From an uncultured Oscillospiraceae bacterium (lineage in GTDB: Bacteria > Bacillota > Clostridia > Oscillospirales > Acutalibacteraceae): a stretch of DNA of 12,879 nucleotides. The position numbers were made by a program, and so were the translations under genes. Under the pieces are notes generated by a model, which was given only the letters and a program-made list of their open reading frames with translations, did not search any database and was not told the origin of the DNA. Positions 1-4,728 of this stretch are shown here, piece by piece; the stretch's first letter is position 1, and each line of letters opens with the position of its first letter. The DNA lies in NCBI GenBank assembly GCA_902461995.1, contig CABQAA010000024.1:1-12879 (forward strand). Direction: 5' to 3'.

Positions 1-450
1 ACGATAGAGCATCTCGGCCCAATCCTGCGCCTCGGTGCCGCCCGCGCCCGCGTGGAAGGTGATGATGGCGTTGCGGCTGTCGTATTCGCCGGTCAGCAGG
101 GTGGCGAGCCGCTGTTCGTCGAGCGCGGCCTCGATCCGATCCACGCCGGCCGTGCACTCCTCGAGCAGGGACAAGTCCCCCTCCTCGTCCGCCAGGCCGA
201 TGAGGGTGAGGGTATCGTGATAATCCCGCAGCAGCCGTTCGTACCGTTCGATCCCGTCCGCCAGAAGGGCGGCGCGCTGGGTGACCTTCTGGGCGGACTC
301 CATATCGTCCCAAAAGCCGTCGGCGGCGGCCTTCATCGCGAGTTCTTCCGCCTCCCGCTTCATTTGCGGCAGACCGATGGCCCCCGCCAGATCCTCGATC
401 TGGGGATACAGCCCTTCCAGCCTCTGCCGCAATTCTTCAAACTGTAGCAT
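1..450 (-). CDS. prfB: Peptide chain release factor 2 (RF2), N-terminal part, cut by window edge
   Basis: RF2 recognises UGA and UAA stop codons and triggers release of the finished protein on the ribosome. The 150 visible codons begin MLQFEELRQRLEGLYPQIED, continue through the helical N-terminal domain, and reach the family signature GAGGTEAQDWAEML (about residues 135-148) at the start of the central domain. The GGQ catalytic loop and the codon-recognition SPF motif lie beyond the left edge. The start is the ATG at 450, preceded by a GAAGGAAAGG purine tract about 14 bases upstream. In many bacteria prfB carries a programmed +1 frameshift at an in-frame UGA near codon 25. Here the frame is open throughout, with no CTTTGA-type site, so this copy appears to lack that autoregulation. 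It is divergent from rpsF. Identification is secure from the GAGGTEAQDW motif. Confidence 0.96.
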   Translation of the reverse strand, partial: MLQFEELRQRLEGLYPQIEDLAGAIGLPQMKREAEELAMKAAADGFWDDMESAQKVTQRAALLADGIERYERLLRDYHDTLTLIGLADEEGDLSLLEECTAGVDRIEAALDEQRLATLLTGEYDSRNAIITFHAGAGGTEAQDWAEMLYR

Positions 451-503
451 GTGTTCACCCGTGCCTTTCCTTCATTCCGTCCGCATCCGATCATAGCCCA
501 CCT

Positions 504-532
504 ATTATAGCGGATTCGGGACGTGTTGTAAA
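504..532 (-). promoter_or_regulatory. Sigma-A type promoter for prfB
   Basis: On the minus strand a TTTACA -35 box (527-532) and a perfect TATAAT -10 box (504-509) are separated by exactly 17 bases. Transcription would start near 497, giving a leader of about 47 bases before the prfB ATG. The box quality and spacing make this a confident housekeeping promoter. It is divergent from the rpsF promoter, with 61 bases between the two -35 boxes. Confidence 0.85.
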
Positions 533-593
533 GGTGAAATTGGGCGAAAACGTCCTTTTTAGCCCCGTTTTTCAAGCAATTCCGGGGAAACGC

Positions 594-622
594 TTGACGT
601 CGGGGTTCAACCCTGCTATACT
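594..622 (+). promoter_or_regulatory. Sigma-A extended -10 promoter for the rpsF-ssb-rpsR operon
   Basis: A TTGACG -35 box (594-599) and a TATACT -10 box (617-622) are 17 bases apart. The TG dinucleotide at 614-615, one base before the -10, makes it an extended -10 promoter, as expected for a strongly expressed ribosomal operon. Predicted start is near 629, leaving a leader of about 115 bases before the rpsF ATG. Confidence 0.87.
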
Positions 623-639
623 ATTTGAGCGTCTTTGAC

Positions 640-738
640 GGGACAGGTCTGTCCCCGCGGCGGATCCGTCGCCGGTCAAAGCGGGCAAACATCCTTGCCC
701 CGTTCTGAGAAACGGGGCCATCAGACCATGAGGAGGTG
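640..738 (+). promoter_or_regulatory. Structured rpsF leader, candidate S6:S18 autoregulatory element
   Basis: The untranslated leader can form several stems. GGTCTG (646-651) pairs with CAGACC (722-727) and would close the whole leader directly beside the AGGAGG ribosome binding site (731-736). GGGCAA (683-688) pairs with TTGCCC (695-700). CCCCGTT (698-704) pairs with AACGGGG (711-717). The palindrome at 640-655 (GGGACAG/CTGTCCC) competes with the closing stem, and the stems at 683-700 and 698-717 share bases 698-700, so they exclude each other. rpsF leaders in several phyla are known to bind the S6:S18 complex and repress their own operon, and this operon encodes both proteins. I could not match the published consensus in detail, so the assignment to that family is an inference. 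Confidence 0.55.
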
Positions 739-745
739 CAACCAA

Positions 746-1042
746 ATGCCCATTATCAAAGGTTCCTACGAGGCTGTCTTCATCTATTCGATGACCCTCG
801 GAGAGGAAGGCGTCGCCGCTCTTGCGGAGAAGTTCAAGACCCTGATCGCCGACAATGCCGAACTCGGCGATATCGACGAATGGGGAAAACGCCGTCTGGC
901 GTATCCCATCAACGACGAGAACGACGGGTTCTATGTGCTGTACAATTTTGTCAGCGGCCCGGAATTCCCCGCCGAACTGGACCGTGTGAGCAAGATCACC
1001 GATGGTGTTCTGCGCTCGATGATCGTCCGCAAGGACAAGTAA
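746..1042 (+). CDS. rpsF: 30S ribosomal protein S6
   Basis: S6 binds 16S rRNA together with S18 on the platform of the small subunit. The 98-residue protein has the normal length, with the first beta strand YEAVFIYS (8-15) and the hallmark KRRLAYPI (48-55), followed by DGFYVLYNF. The start chosen is the ATG at 746 because AGGAGGTG (731-738) sits seven bases before it. An in-frame ATG at 728 overlaps that ribosome binding site and would add a non-homologous MRRCNQ, so it is rejected. It is the first gene of the rpsF-ssb-rpsR operon, 12 bases before ssb. Confidence 0.97.
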   Translation: MPIIKGSYEAVFIYSMTLGEEGVAALAEKFKTLIADNAELGDIDEWGKRRLAYPINDENDGFYVLYNFVSGPEFPAELDRVSKITDGVLRSMIVRKDK

Positions 1043-1054
1043 GGAGGGTGTGAA

Positions 1055-1504
1055 ATGCTCAACAGTGTCTGTCTGATGGGCCGCCTCGTGGCGGATCCCG
1101 AGCTGCGTCACACTCCGTCCCAGGTCCCGGTGTGCAGTTTCCGCATTGCGGTGGACCGCACCTATCAGCCCAAGGGCCAGGAGAAACAAACCGATTTCAT
1201 CAATATTGTCACCTGGCGGAGCACGGCCGAGTTCGTCAGCCGCTATTTCCGTAAGGGACAGCTTGTCGCCATCCAGGGCTCCATTCAGACAAGCTCCTAC
1301 ACCGACAAGGACGGCAACAAACGTACCTCCTTCGACGTGGTGGCCGACAACGTGTTCTTTGCCGAGCCCAAACGGGACGGCACGTCCTCCGGAAACCGGT
1401 ACGATTCCCAGATCCCGCAGTATAACGAGGGGGCTCCGGCCTTCCAGAACGCGGGTTCGGGGGATTTTGAAGAGATCGTGGGGGACGACGATCTGCCCTT
1501 CTGA
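1055..1504 (+). CDS. ssb: Single-stranded DNA-binding protein
   Basis: SSB coats single-stranded DNA during replication, repair and recombination and recruits partner enzymes. The 149-residue product has an N-terminal OB-fold (about 1-105), recognisable from LNSVCLMGRLVADPELR at the start and the TDFINIVTW strand (47-54). A Gly/Asn/Asp-rich flexible linker follows, and the acidic tip ends in DDDLPF, the partner-docking peptide. Its ribosome binding site, AAGGAGGG (1041-1048), overlaps the rpsF stop codon, which points to tight translational coupling. The position between rpsF and rpsR is the classic Firmicutes arrangement. The OB-fold and the intact DDDLPF tip indicate the main replicative SSB. 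Confidence 0.97.
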   Translation: MLNSVCLMGRLVADPELRHTPSQVPVCSFRIAVDRTYQPKGQEKQTDFINIVTWRSTAEFVSRYFRKGQLVAIQGSIQTSSYTDKDGNKRTSFDVVADNVFFAEPKRDGTSSGNRYDSQIPQYNEGAPAFQNAGSGDFEEIVGDDDLPF

Positions 1505-1537
1505 TGAAAAGGGCCGCATGTTGACTTTTCCGGCCGC

Positions 1538-1554
1538 CTCCGCATGTTGCGGAG
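1538..1554 (+). other. Intercistronic hairpin between ssb and rpsR
   Basis: CTCCGCA (1538-1544) and TGCGGAG (1548-1554) form a perfect 7-bp stem with a TGT loop in the 86-base ssb-rpsR gap. It is followed by a GC-rich stretch and only four T residues (1565-1568), so it is not a convincing terminator. It may attenuate transcription or protect an mRNA end between the two genes. Confidence 0.45.
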
Positions 1555-1590
1555 CCGCGGCGCTATTTTGAAGTAAAGGAGGCCATTCGC

Positions 1591-1854
1591 ATGGCTGACA
1601 GACCGGAGAGATCCGAGCGCTCGGAGCGCCCTTCCCGGGGCCGTAAAGGCCGCCGCAAGGTGTGCAGCTTCTGCGTCGATAAGATCGATACCATCGATTA
1701 CAAAGATGTCGCGCGCCTGCGCCGTTTTGTGTCCGAGCGGGCGAAAATCCTGCCCCGCCGTGTCACCGGCACCTGCGCCCGCCATCAGCGGGAACTGACC
1801 GTCGCGATCAAGCGCGCGCGTCAGATTGCGCTCATGCCTTTCGTGAGCGACTGA
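1591..1854 (+). CDS. rpsR: 30S ribosomal protein S18, zinc-ligand (C+) form
   Basis: S18 pairs with S6 on the 30S platform. The 87-residue protein has a charged, Arg/Ser-rich N-terminal tail (1-22) and then the S18 core, including DYKDVARLRRFVSERAKILP and the terminal arginine-rich helix KRARQIALMPF. Four potential metal ligands are present: Cys25 and Cys28 (CSFC), Cys62 and His65 (CARH). This matches the metal-binding form of S18 that alternates in bacteria with cysteine-free paralogues. The ribosome binding site AAAGGAGG (1575-1582) lies eight bases before the ATG. It is the last gene of the operon, followed by a strong terminator. Confidence 0.96.
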   Translation: MADRPERSERSERPSRGRKGRRKVCSFCVDKIDTIDYKDVARLRRFVSERAKILPRRVTGTCARHQRELTVAIKRARQIALMPFVSD

Positions 1855-1868
1855 TTCCGTCATTCGTT

Positions 1869-1908
1869 CCCCCGCAGCGGCAAAGGCCGCTGCGGGGGGC
1901 CTTTTTTT
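1869..1908 (+). terminator. Intrinsic terminator of the rpsF-ssb-rpsR operon
   Basis: A perfect 13-bp GC-rich stem (1869-1881 with 1886-1898) closes an AAAG tetraloop and is followed after a few bases by seven T residues (1902-1908). It lies 14 bases after the rpsR stop, a textbook rho-independent terminator. Confidence 0.93.
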
Positions 1909-1993
1909 ATCCCATACTTTGGACCCGCTCCTCCCCCGCCGGCATCCGACACCCTTTGACAAGGAATTTCCCCAGGCATTTTCTTTGATTTTG

Positions 1994-2002
1994 TGCTATA
2001 CT
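1994..2002 (+). promoter_or_regulatory. Extended -10 promoter for the cytidylate-kinase-like gene
   Basis: TGCTATACT (1994-2002) is an extended -10 element identical to the one of the rpsF promoter. No good -35 box lies at the standard distance (AGGCAT at 1974-1979 is poor), which is typical of extended -10 promoters. The predicted start is near 2009, about 42 bases before the ATG at 2051. Confidence 0.65.
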
Positions 2003-2050
2003 ATCCATAGGACCTGTTCCTTACACGATTTTCGACAAGGGGGTTGTCCT

Positions 2051-2677
2051 ATGAACAAGAACACCGTCATCACCATTGGCCGCCAGTTTGGCAGCGGCGG
2101 GCGGGAAGTCGGGCGCCGCATCGCGGAAGAACTGGGGATTCCTTTTTACGACAAGGAGCTGCTCGCCCATGCTGCCAAGGAAAGCGGCATGTCCAAAGAG
2201 CTGTTTGAAAATTACGACGAGGCCCCCACCAACAGCCTCCTCTATTCCTTGTCCATGAGTGCCTATTCGATGGGGAACCTGAGCGCCGCGTCCTTCAATC
2301 TGCCCCTCAATCACAAGGTTTTTCTCGCCCAGTTCGACGCGATCAAAAAGCTCGCCGACCAGGGGGGCTGCGTCATCGTGGGCCGCTGCGCAGATTACGC
2401 CCTGGCCAAGCATCCCCATCTCGTGAATGTGTTTATCTACGCCGATATTCAAAAACGGGCCGCACGGGTGGCCGAGTACGAGGGGATTCCGCTCAAAGAG
2501 GCGGAGGAACGCGCGCTCAAAACCGATAAGAAACGCGCCAGCTATTACAATTTCTATTCCAATAAAAAATGGGGCGCCGTCGAGAGCTATCACCTCTCGG
2601 TTGACAGCGGCGCCATCAATCTGAACAATACCGTGAAGCTGATTCTCGACTTTGCGGAGATGAAAGAGCCGGTGTGA
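2051..2677 (+). CDS. Cytidylate-kinase-like family protein (NMP kinase fold)
   Basis: The 208-residue protein opens with the nucleotide-binding loop ITIGRQFGSGGREVGRRIA (8-25), the signature of the cytidylate kinase-like family (Pfam Cytidylate_kin2). The core strand CVIVGRCADYAL (107-118) and an Arg/Lys-rich lid region (KTDKKRASYYNFYSNKKW, 157-174) follow. Such proteins are predicted to phosphorylate a nucleoside monophosphate or a related small molecule. They are distinct from the canonical Cmk, and their true substrate is generally untested. The start is the ATG at 2051, preceded by AAGGGGG. Upstream in-frame codons would run through the promoter and are rejected. It is monocistronic, with its own promoter and downstream hairpins. 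Confidence 0.88.
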   Translation: MNKNTVITIGRQFGSGGREVGRRIAEELGIPFYDKELLAHAAKESGMSKELFENYDEAPTNSLLYSLSMSAYSMGNLSAASFNLPLNHKVFLAQFDAIKKLADQGGCVIVGRCADYALAKHPHLVNVFIYADIQKRAARVAEYEGIPLKEAEERALKTDKKRASYYNFYSNKKWGAVESYHLSVDSGAINLNNTVKLILDFAEMKEPV

Positions 2678-2792
2678 CCGGCACCCGAACCCGCCTACGG
2701 GCGCAGGAACCGGTCCTGGGCCGCAGCCCTGTCTGTATCGTCGGTTCAGGTGTCTGTACCGGGGAGGCTTTCCTAAAAGAATTGCCAGGGGT

Positions 2793-2817
2793 CCGGGGGA
2801 ACCCCGGCGGCGTTTTT
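2793..2817 (+). terminator. Possible weak terminator after the cytidylate-kinase-like gene
   Basis: CCGGGG (2793-2798) and CCCCGG (2802-2807) form a 6-bp stem with a GAA loop, followed five bases later by TTTTT (2813-2817). The position, about 115 bases after the kinase stop, fits a leaky terminator. It is also the first internal hairpin of the foldback element, so its main role is uncertain. Confidence 0.4.
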
Positions 2818-2818
2818 G

Positions 2819-2848
2819 CCTTCTTTTGCAGCCGAGGGCAAAAGAAGG
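2819..2848. repeat. Internal hairpin A of the foldback element
   Basis: CCTTCTTTTGC (2819-2829) and GCAAAAGAAGG (2838-2848) form a perfect 11-bp stem with an 8-base loop. Including the flanks (TTTGCC before, TGGCC after), this unit resembles the reverse complement of the hairpin at 2911-2938, which indicates two inverted copies of one repeat type. Confidence 0.8.
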
Positions 2849-2910
2849 TGGCCCGCAGGCCAAACTTAACTTGATCTTATAATGTTTTATGCGCTCATGC
2901 CGCGCAGGCA

Positions 2911-2938
2911 CCTCCTTTCTCTGCGCGGAGAAAGGAGG
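2911..2938. repeat. Internal hairpin B of the foldback element, inverted relative of hairpin A
   Basis: CCTCCTTTCTC (2911-2921) and GAGAAAGGAGG (2928-2938) form a perfect 11-bp stem around TGCGCG. A competing 8-bp perfect stem exists: CCGCGCAG (2900-2907) with CTGCGCGG (2921-2928) uses the loop and apical bases of this hairpin, so the two cannot form together. Confidence 0.8.
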
Positions 2939-2957
2939 CAAAGACGCGATAAAATTT

Positions 2958-2984
2958 GCCGGTTTTCTCTTGATGAAAACCGGC
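2958..2984. repeat. Internal hairpin C of the foldback element
   Basis: GCCGGTTTTC (2958-2967) and GAAAACCGGC (2975-2984) form a perfect 10-bp stem with a 7-base loop. The right strand could instead pair as TGAAAAC (2974-2980) with GTTTTCA (2991-2997), giving a second mutually exclusive hairpin. Confidence 0.78.
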
Positions 2985-3028
2985 GACGACGTTTTCACCT
3001 GAACCGGCCCATACAAGCAGGGCTGCGG

Positions 3029-3066
3029 CCCGGGATATGGGGTACTTCCTATCCCGGGAGTTTTTT
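3029..3066 (+). terminator. Intrinsic terminator at the end of the foldback region
   Basis: CCCGGGATA (3029-3037) and TATCCCGGG (3050-3058) form a 9-bp stem whose 12-base loop can pair further. It is followed by AG and six T residues (3061-3066). The first three stem bases overlap the right arm of the foldback element, so formation of the long arm pairing and of this terminator may compete at that point. Confidence 0.75.
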
Positions 3067-3093
3067 GCCCGTCTTTATTCCTGTTTACATGAT

Positions 3094-3128
3094 AAAAGCC
3101 TCTGAGGTGCAACCCTCAGAGGCTTTTT
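3094..3128. terminator. Bidirectional intrinsic terminator
   Basis: AAAAGCCTCTGAGG (3094-3107) pairs perfectly over 14 bases with CCTCAGAGGCTTTT (3114-3127) around a TGCAAC loop. There is a T run on the plus strand (3124-3128) and a matching A run at 3094-3097 that would serve the minus strand. It cleanly separates the foldback region from the small gene downstream. Confidence 0.88.
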
Positions 3129-3169
3129 GCGTGAGTTCTTTTGCGAGGGGCTAATTAGCCAAACACGAA

Positions 3170-3227
3170 CAACTGTTGGTATATTCGTTTTTCTAATCCT
3201 TTATACTGTTTATGTCAAGAACAGTTG
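3170..3227 (+). promoter_or_regulatory. Candidate promoter and operator-like inverted repeat for the small gene
   Basis: This AT-rich stretch carries a TATACT -10-like box (3202-3207). No standard -35 lies at 16-18 bases; TTGGTA (3176-3181) is 20 bases away. An 8-bp inverted repeat, CAACTGTT (3170-3177) and AACAGTTG (3220-3227), brackets the box. It could be a pair of binding half-sites, for example for the small DNA-binding-like protein encoded just downstream. Evidence is positional only. Confidence 0.35.
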
Positions 3228-3256
3228 AGACCATGAAAAGGAGTTGATCCATCCCT

Positions 3257-3415
3257 ATGAAGAGCTACACGGTGGAACTAAGCGACGAGCTGTACCAGAT
3301 ATACGAGGATATCGCCAAGCTGAATGAAAAGCCAGTCGAGGAATGCCTGTCCATCATCCTGGAACGGGTGATCCGCACCATGCTCCGCCCCGTGGAGCCG
3401 GACGAGAGGCCGTAA
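3257..3415 (+). CDS. Small ribbon-helix-helix-like protein (52 aa), no partner seen
   Basis: The product begins MKSYTVELSDELYQIYEDIA. It can be read as a short beta strand (YTVEL, about 4-8), a first helix (SDELYQIYEDIAKLN, 9-23), a turn (EKP) and a second amphipathic helix (VEECLSIILERVIRTML, 27-43) with a short charged tail. This is the pattern of ribbon-helix-helix repressors and antitoxins, but no family motif is diagnostic. The ATG at 3257 follows AAAAGGAG (3236-3243) with a rather long 13-base gap, and an in-frame TGA at 3245-3247 rules out a start closer to it. No toxin gene lies next to it. The downstream operon is convergent. Codon usage and the ribosome binding site support a real gene. 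Function unknown. Confidence 0.62.
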   Translation: MKSYTVELSDELYQIYEDIAKLNEKPVEECLSIILERVIRTMLRPVEPDERP

Positions 3416-3439
3416 AGCTTCCCTGTACGAAGGAAACGC

Positions 3440-3466
3440 CCTGTCCCGGCCAATGGCCGGGACAGG
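3440..3466. terminator. Hairpin between convergent genes, probable terminator for both sides
   Basis: CCTGTCCCGGCC (3440-3451) and GGCCGGGACAGG (3455-3466) form a perfect 12-bp stem with a three-base loop. It lies 24 bases after the small gene's stop and 14 bases beyond the epimerase stop on the other strand. Neither side has a strong T run (GCGTTTCC follows on the minus strand), so termination may be imperfect or protein-assisted. Confidence 0.6.
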
Positions 3467-3480
3467 ACGCTGTGTCGTCT

Positions 3481-4710
3481 TTACAGAACCGGCACCACAT
3501 CGGTGCCCTGCTCCAGCATGCCGAGCAGGCGGTCGCAGATCATCAGGCAGCGGGGGAGATGATAAGGCCCTTTCCACATGGATCCCTTCTGGGTATGGGA
3601 TACCGTGCCGTCCCGATGGAGATAGCCGTACCACTCGCCGCACTCCCGGTCGGCGAAATGCCCGAAGGCATAGGCGTGCACCTTTTCGAACCAGTCCCAG
3701 TACCGCTCTTCCCCTGTCAGTCCGTAGGCCATCAGGGTCGCGATGAGCACCTCGTTATGCACCCACCAGAGCTTCATGTCCCACTCGAGCTGTTCGCAGG
3801 GGCGGCCGTCCAGATCCACGAAATAGAACATGCCGCCGTATTCCTTGTCCCATCCCCGCTCCAGGGACCAGTCCAGGATATTCAGCGCCTTTTGCAGCAG
3901 TTCCCGGTCCCCGGTAAACACCGCCTCATTCATCAGGAACCAGGCATTTTCACAGGAATGGCCTGGGTTGACGGTCCGGCCGGCGGGGTTGTCCGTATGG
4001 GAGCCGTCGGGCAGCACCGTTTCGAGCACGGCGTGCAGCTCGGGGCGGTAATGCCGGGTCAGGATATCCTCGGCGGCCTGACGGGCGATGCGGCCGTATT
4101 CTTCCGCCTTCGCGGGATCGCAGCGGCGCAGCACCTGGGCGCTGCTGACGAGCACCATCGGCACGGCGGCGGCATATTCCAGACGGGTCGTGTCGTAGGA
4201 TTTCGGTGTGATTTTGAACGGATCGCTCGCGGGATCGCGGTACATCCTCCACATGAGGTCGAACCGGTCCTCCGCCTTGCGGAGCGCCTCCATATCCCCG
4301 GTAACGGCCGCGTATTCCGCCATGCCGACCACATAAAAGCTTTCGGAAAACATATAGCGGCGCTTGCGGAGCGGCGCGCCCTCTCGGGTCACCTGGAAAA
4401 ACATCCGCCCGTCGGCATCGGTGCCGTGCTCTTCCAGAAACCGCTTGCCGAGGCATGCGGCCTCCATCCACTCCTGCCGGGTCCCGTACTGGTTACATAG
4501 AGCGGAGAAGGTCCATAGCCCCCGCCCTTGGAACCATACGGATTTGTCGGCGTTATAGCACCGCCCCTCCCGGTCCACCGAGGTGATATACCCGCCGTAT
4601 TCCTTGTCCAGCAGGTCGCTTTTCAGCCAAAAGGGCACGACATCGTCGAGCAGCGCACGGCGATAGAGCGTCCGATATGCGGCCGCAGCCGCGGCATGGG
4701 GATTTTTCAT
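3481..4710 (-). CDS. N-acylglucosamine 2-epimerase family protein (AGE/renin-binding-protein type)
   Basis: The family epimerises sugars at C2 (GlcNAc/ManNAc, or cellobiose and mannose in other branches) in an (alpha/alpha)6 barrel. The 409-residue protein shows the conserved active-site blocks: FQGR (60-63), MFSESFY (120-126), VNPGHSCENAWF (247-258, His251), LEWDMKLWWVHNE (308-320, His318) and KGPYHLPRCL (380-389, His384). His251 and His384 correspond to the catalytic pair of characterised AGE enzymes. The blocks follow the animal and cyanobacterial GlcNAc 2-epimerase branch closely, so an N-acylhexosamine substrate is favoured, though not proven. There is no signal peptide, so it is cytoplasmic. 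The start is the ATG at 4710, nine bases after AAAGGAG; a GTG at 4719 abuts that site and is rejected. It is the last gene of the operon, 18 bases after the DUF4434 gene. Confidence 0.9.
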   Translation of the reverse strand: MKNPHAAAAAAYRTLYRRALLDDVVPFWLKSDLLDKEYGGYITSVDREGRCYNADKSVWFQGRGLWTFSALCNQYGTRQEWMEAACLGKRFLEEHGTDADGRMFFQVTREGAPLRKRRYMFSESFYVVGMAEYAAVTGDMEALRKAEDRFDLMWRMYRDPASDPFKITPKSYDTTRLEYAAAVPMVLVSSAQVLRRCDPAKAEEYGRIARQAAEDILTRHYRPELHAVLETVLPDGSHTDNPAGRTVNPGHSCENAWFLMNEAVFTGDRELLQKALNILDWSLERGWDKEYGGMFYFVDLDGRPCEQLEWDMKLWWVHNEVLIATLMAYGLTGEERYWDWFEKVHAYAFGHFADRECGEWYGYLHRDGTVSHTQKGSMWKGPYHLPRCLMICDRLLGMLEQGTDVVPVL

Positions 4711-4728
4711 AAAACCCACTCCTTTCGC

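Larger units (their letters stand above)
2718..3031. repeat. Mirror-symmetric foldback element with 35-bp imperfect terminal arms and four internal hairpins
   Basis: The left arm (2718-2752) is the imperfect reverse complement of the right arm (2996-3031). GGGCCGCAGCCCTG (2718-2731) matches 3018-3031 perfectly over 14 bases, and CGGTTCAGGTG (2742-2752) matches 2996-3006 perfectly over 11. The roughly ten bases between differ by a few changes and one indel. Inside lie four hairpins (2793-2807, 2819-2848, 2911-2938, 2958-2984). The second and third are related to each other in opposite orientation, so the whole unit reads as two inverted halves. No protein is credible here. Two readings are possible: a MITE-like or REP-like intergenic repeat, which I recall as a common style in Oscillospiraceae but cannot verify, or a structured non-coding RNA ending in the terminator at 3029-3066. 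No promoter was found directly before it. Confidence 0.7.

Noticed and set aside
572..1519. 315-codon minus-strand open frame opposite rpsF and ssb
   Set aside because: It is the antisense of two universally conserved genes and covers their promoter and leader.
2878..2883. Perfect TATAAT inside the foldback region as a promoter
   Set aside because: No -35-like sequence at 15-19 bases upstream and no TG extension; it lies in a short AT-rich patch between hairpins.
2974..2997. TGAAAAC...GTTTTCA as a catabolite-control (cre) site
   Set aside because: The spacing between half-sites is far too long for a cre box, and the arms are better explained by RNA-type hairpin pairing.
2718..3031. Foldback region as RNase P RNA, SRP RNA or tmRNA
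   Set aside because: None of the conserved core motifs of those RNAs that I know could be found on either strand.
2021..3112. 363-codon minus-strand open frame spanning the kinase gene and the foldback region
   Set aside because: It runs antisense to the P-loop kinase and through a series of palindromes; the translation is low-complexity and has no ribosome binding site.
2882..3154. 90-codon plus-strand open frame in the intergenic region
   Set aside because: It is composed of translated inverted repeats and two terminators, with no ribosome binding site.
3343..4500. 385-codon open frame on the plus strand opposite the epimerase gene
   Set aside because: Antisense to conserved epimerase motifs, it would start inside the small 52-aa gene and cross the convergent hairpin.
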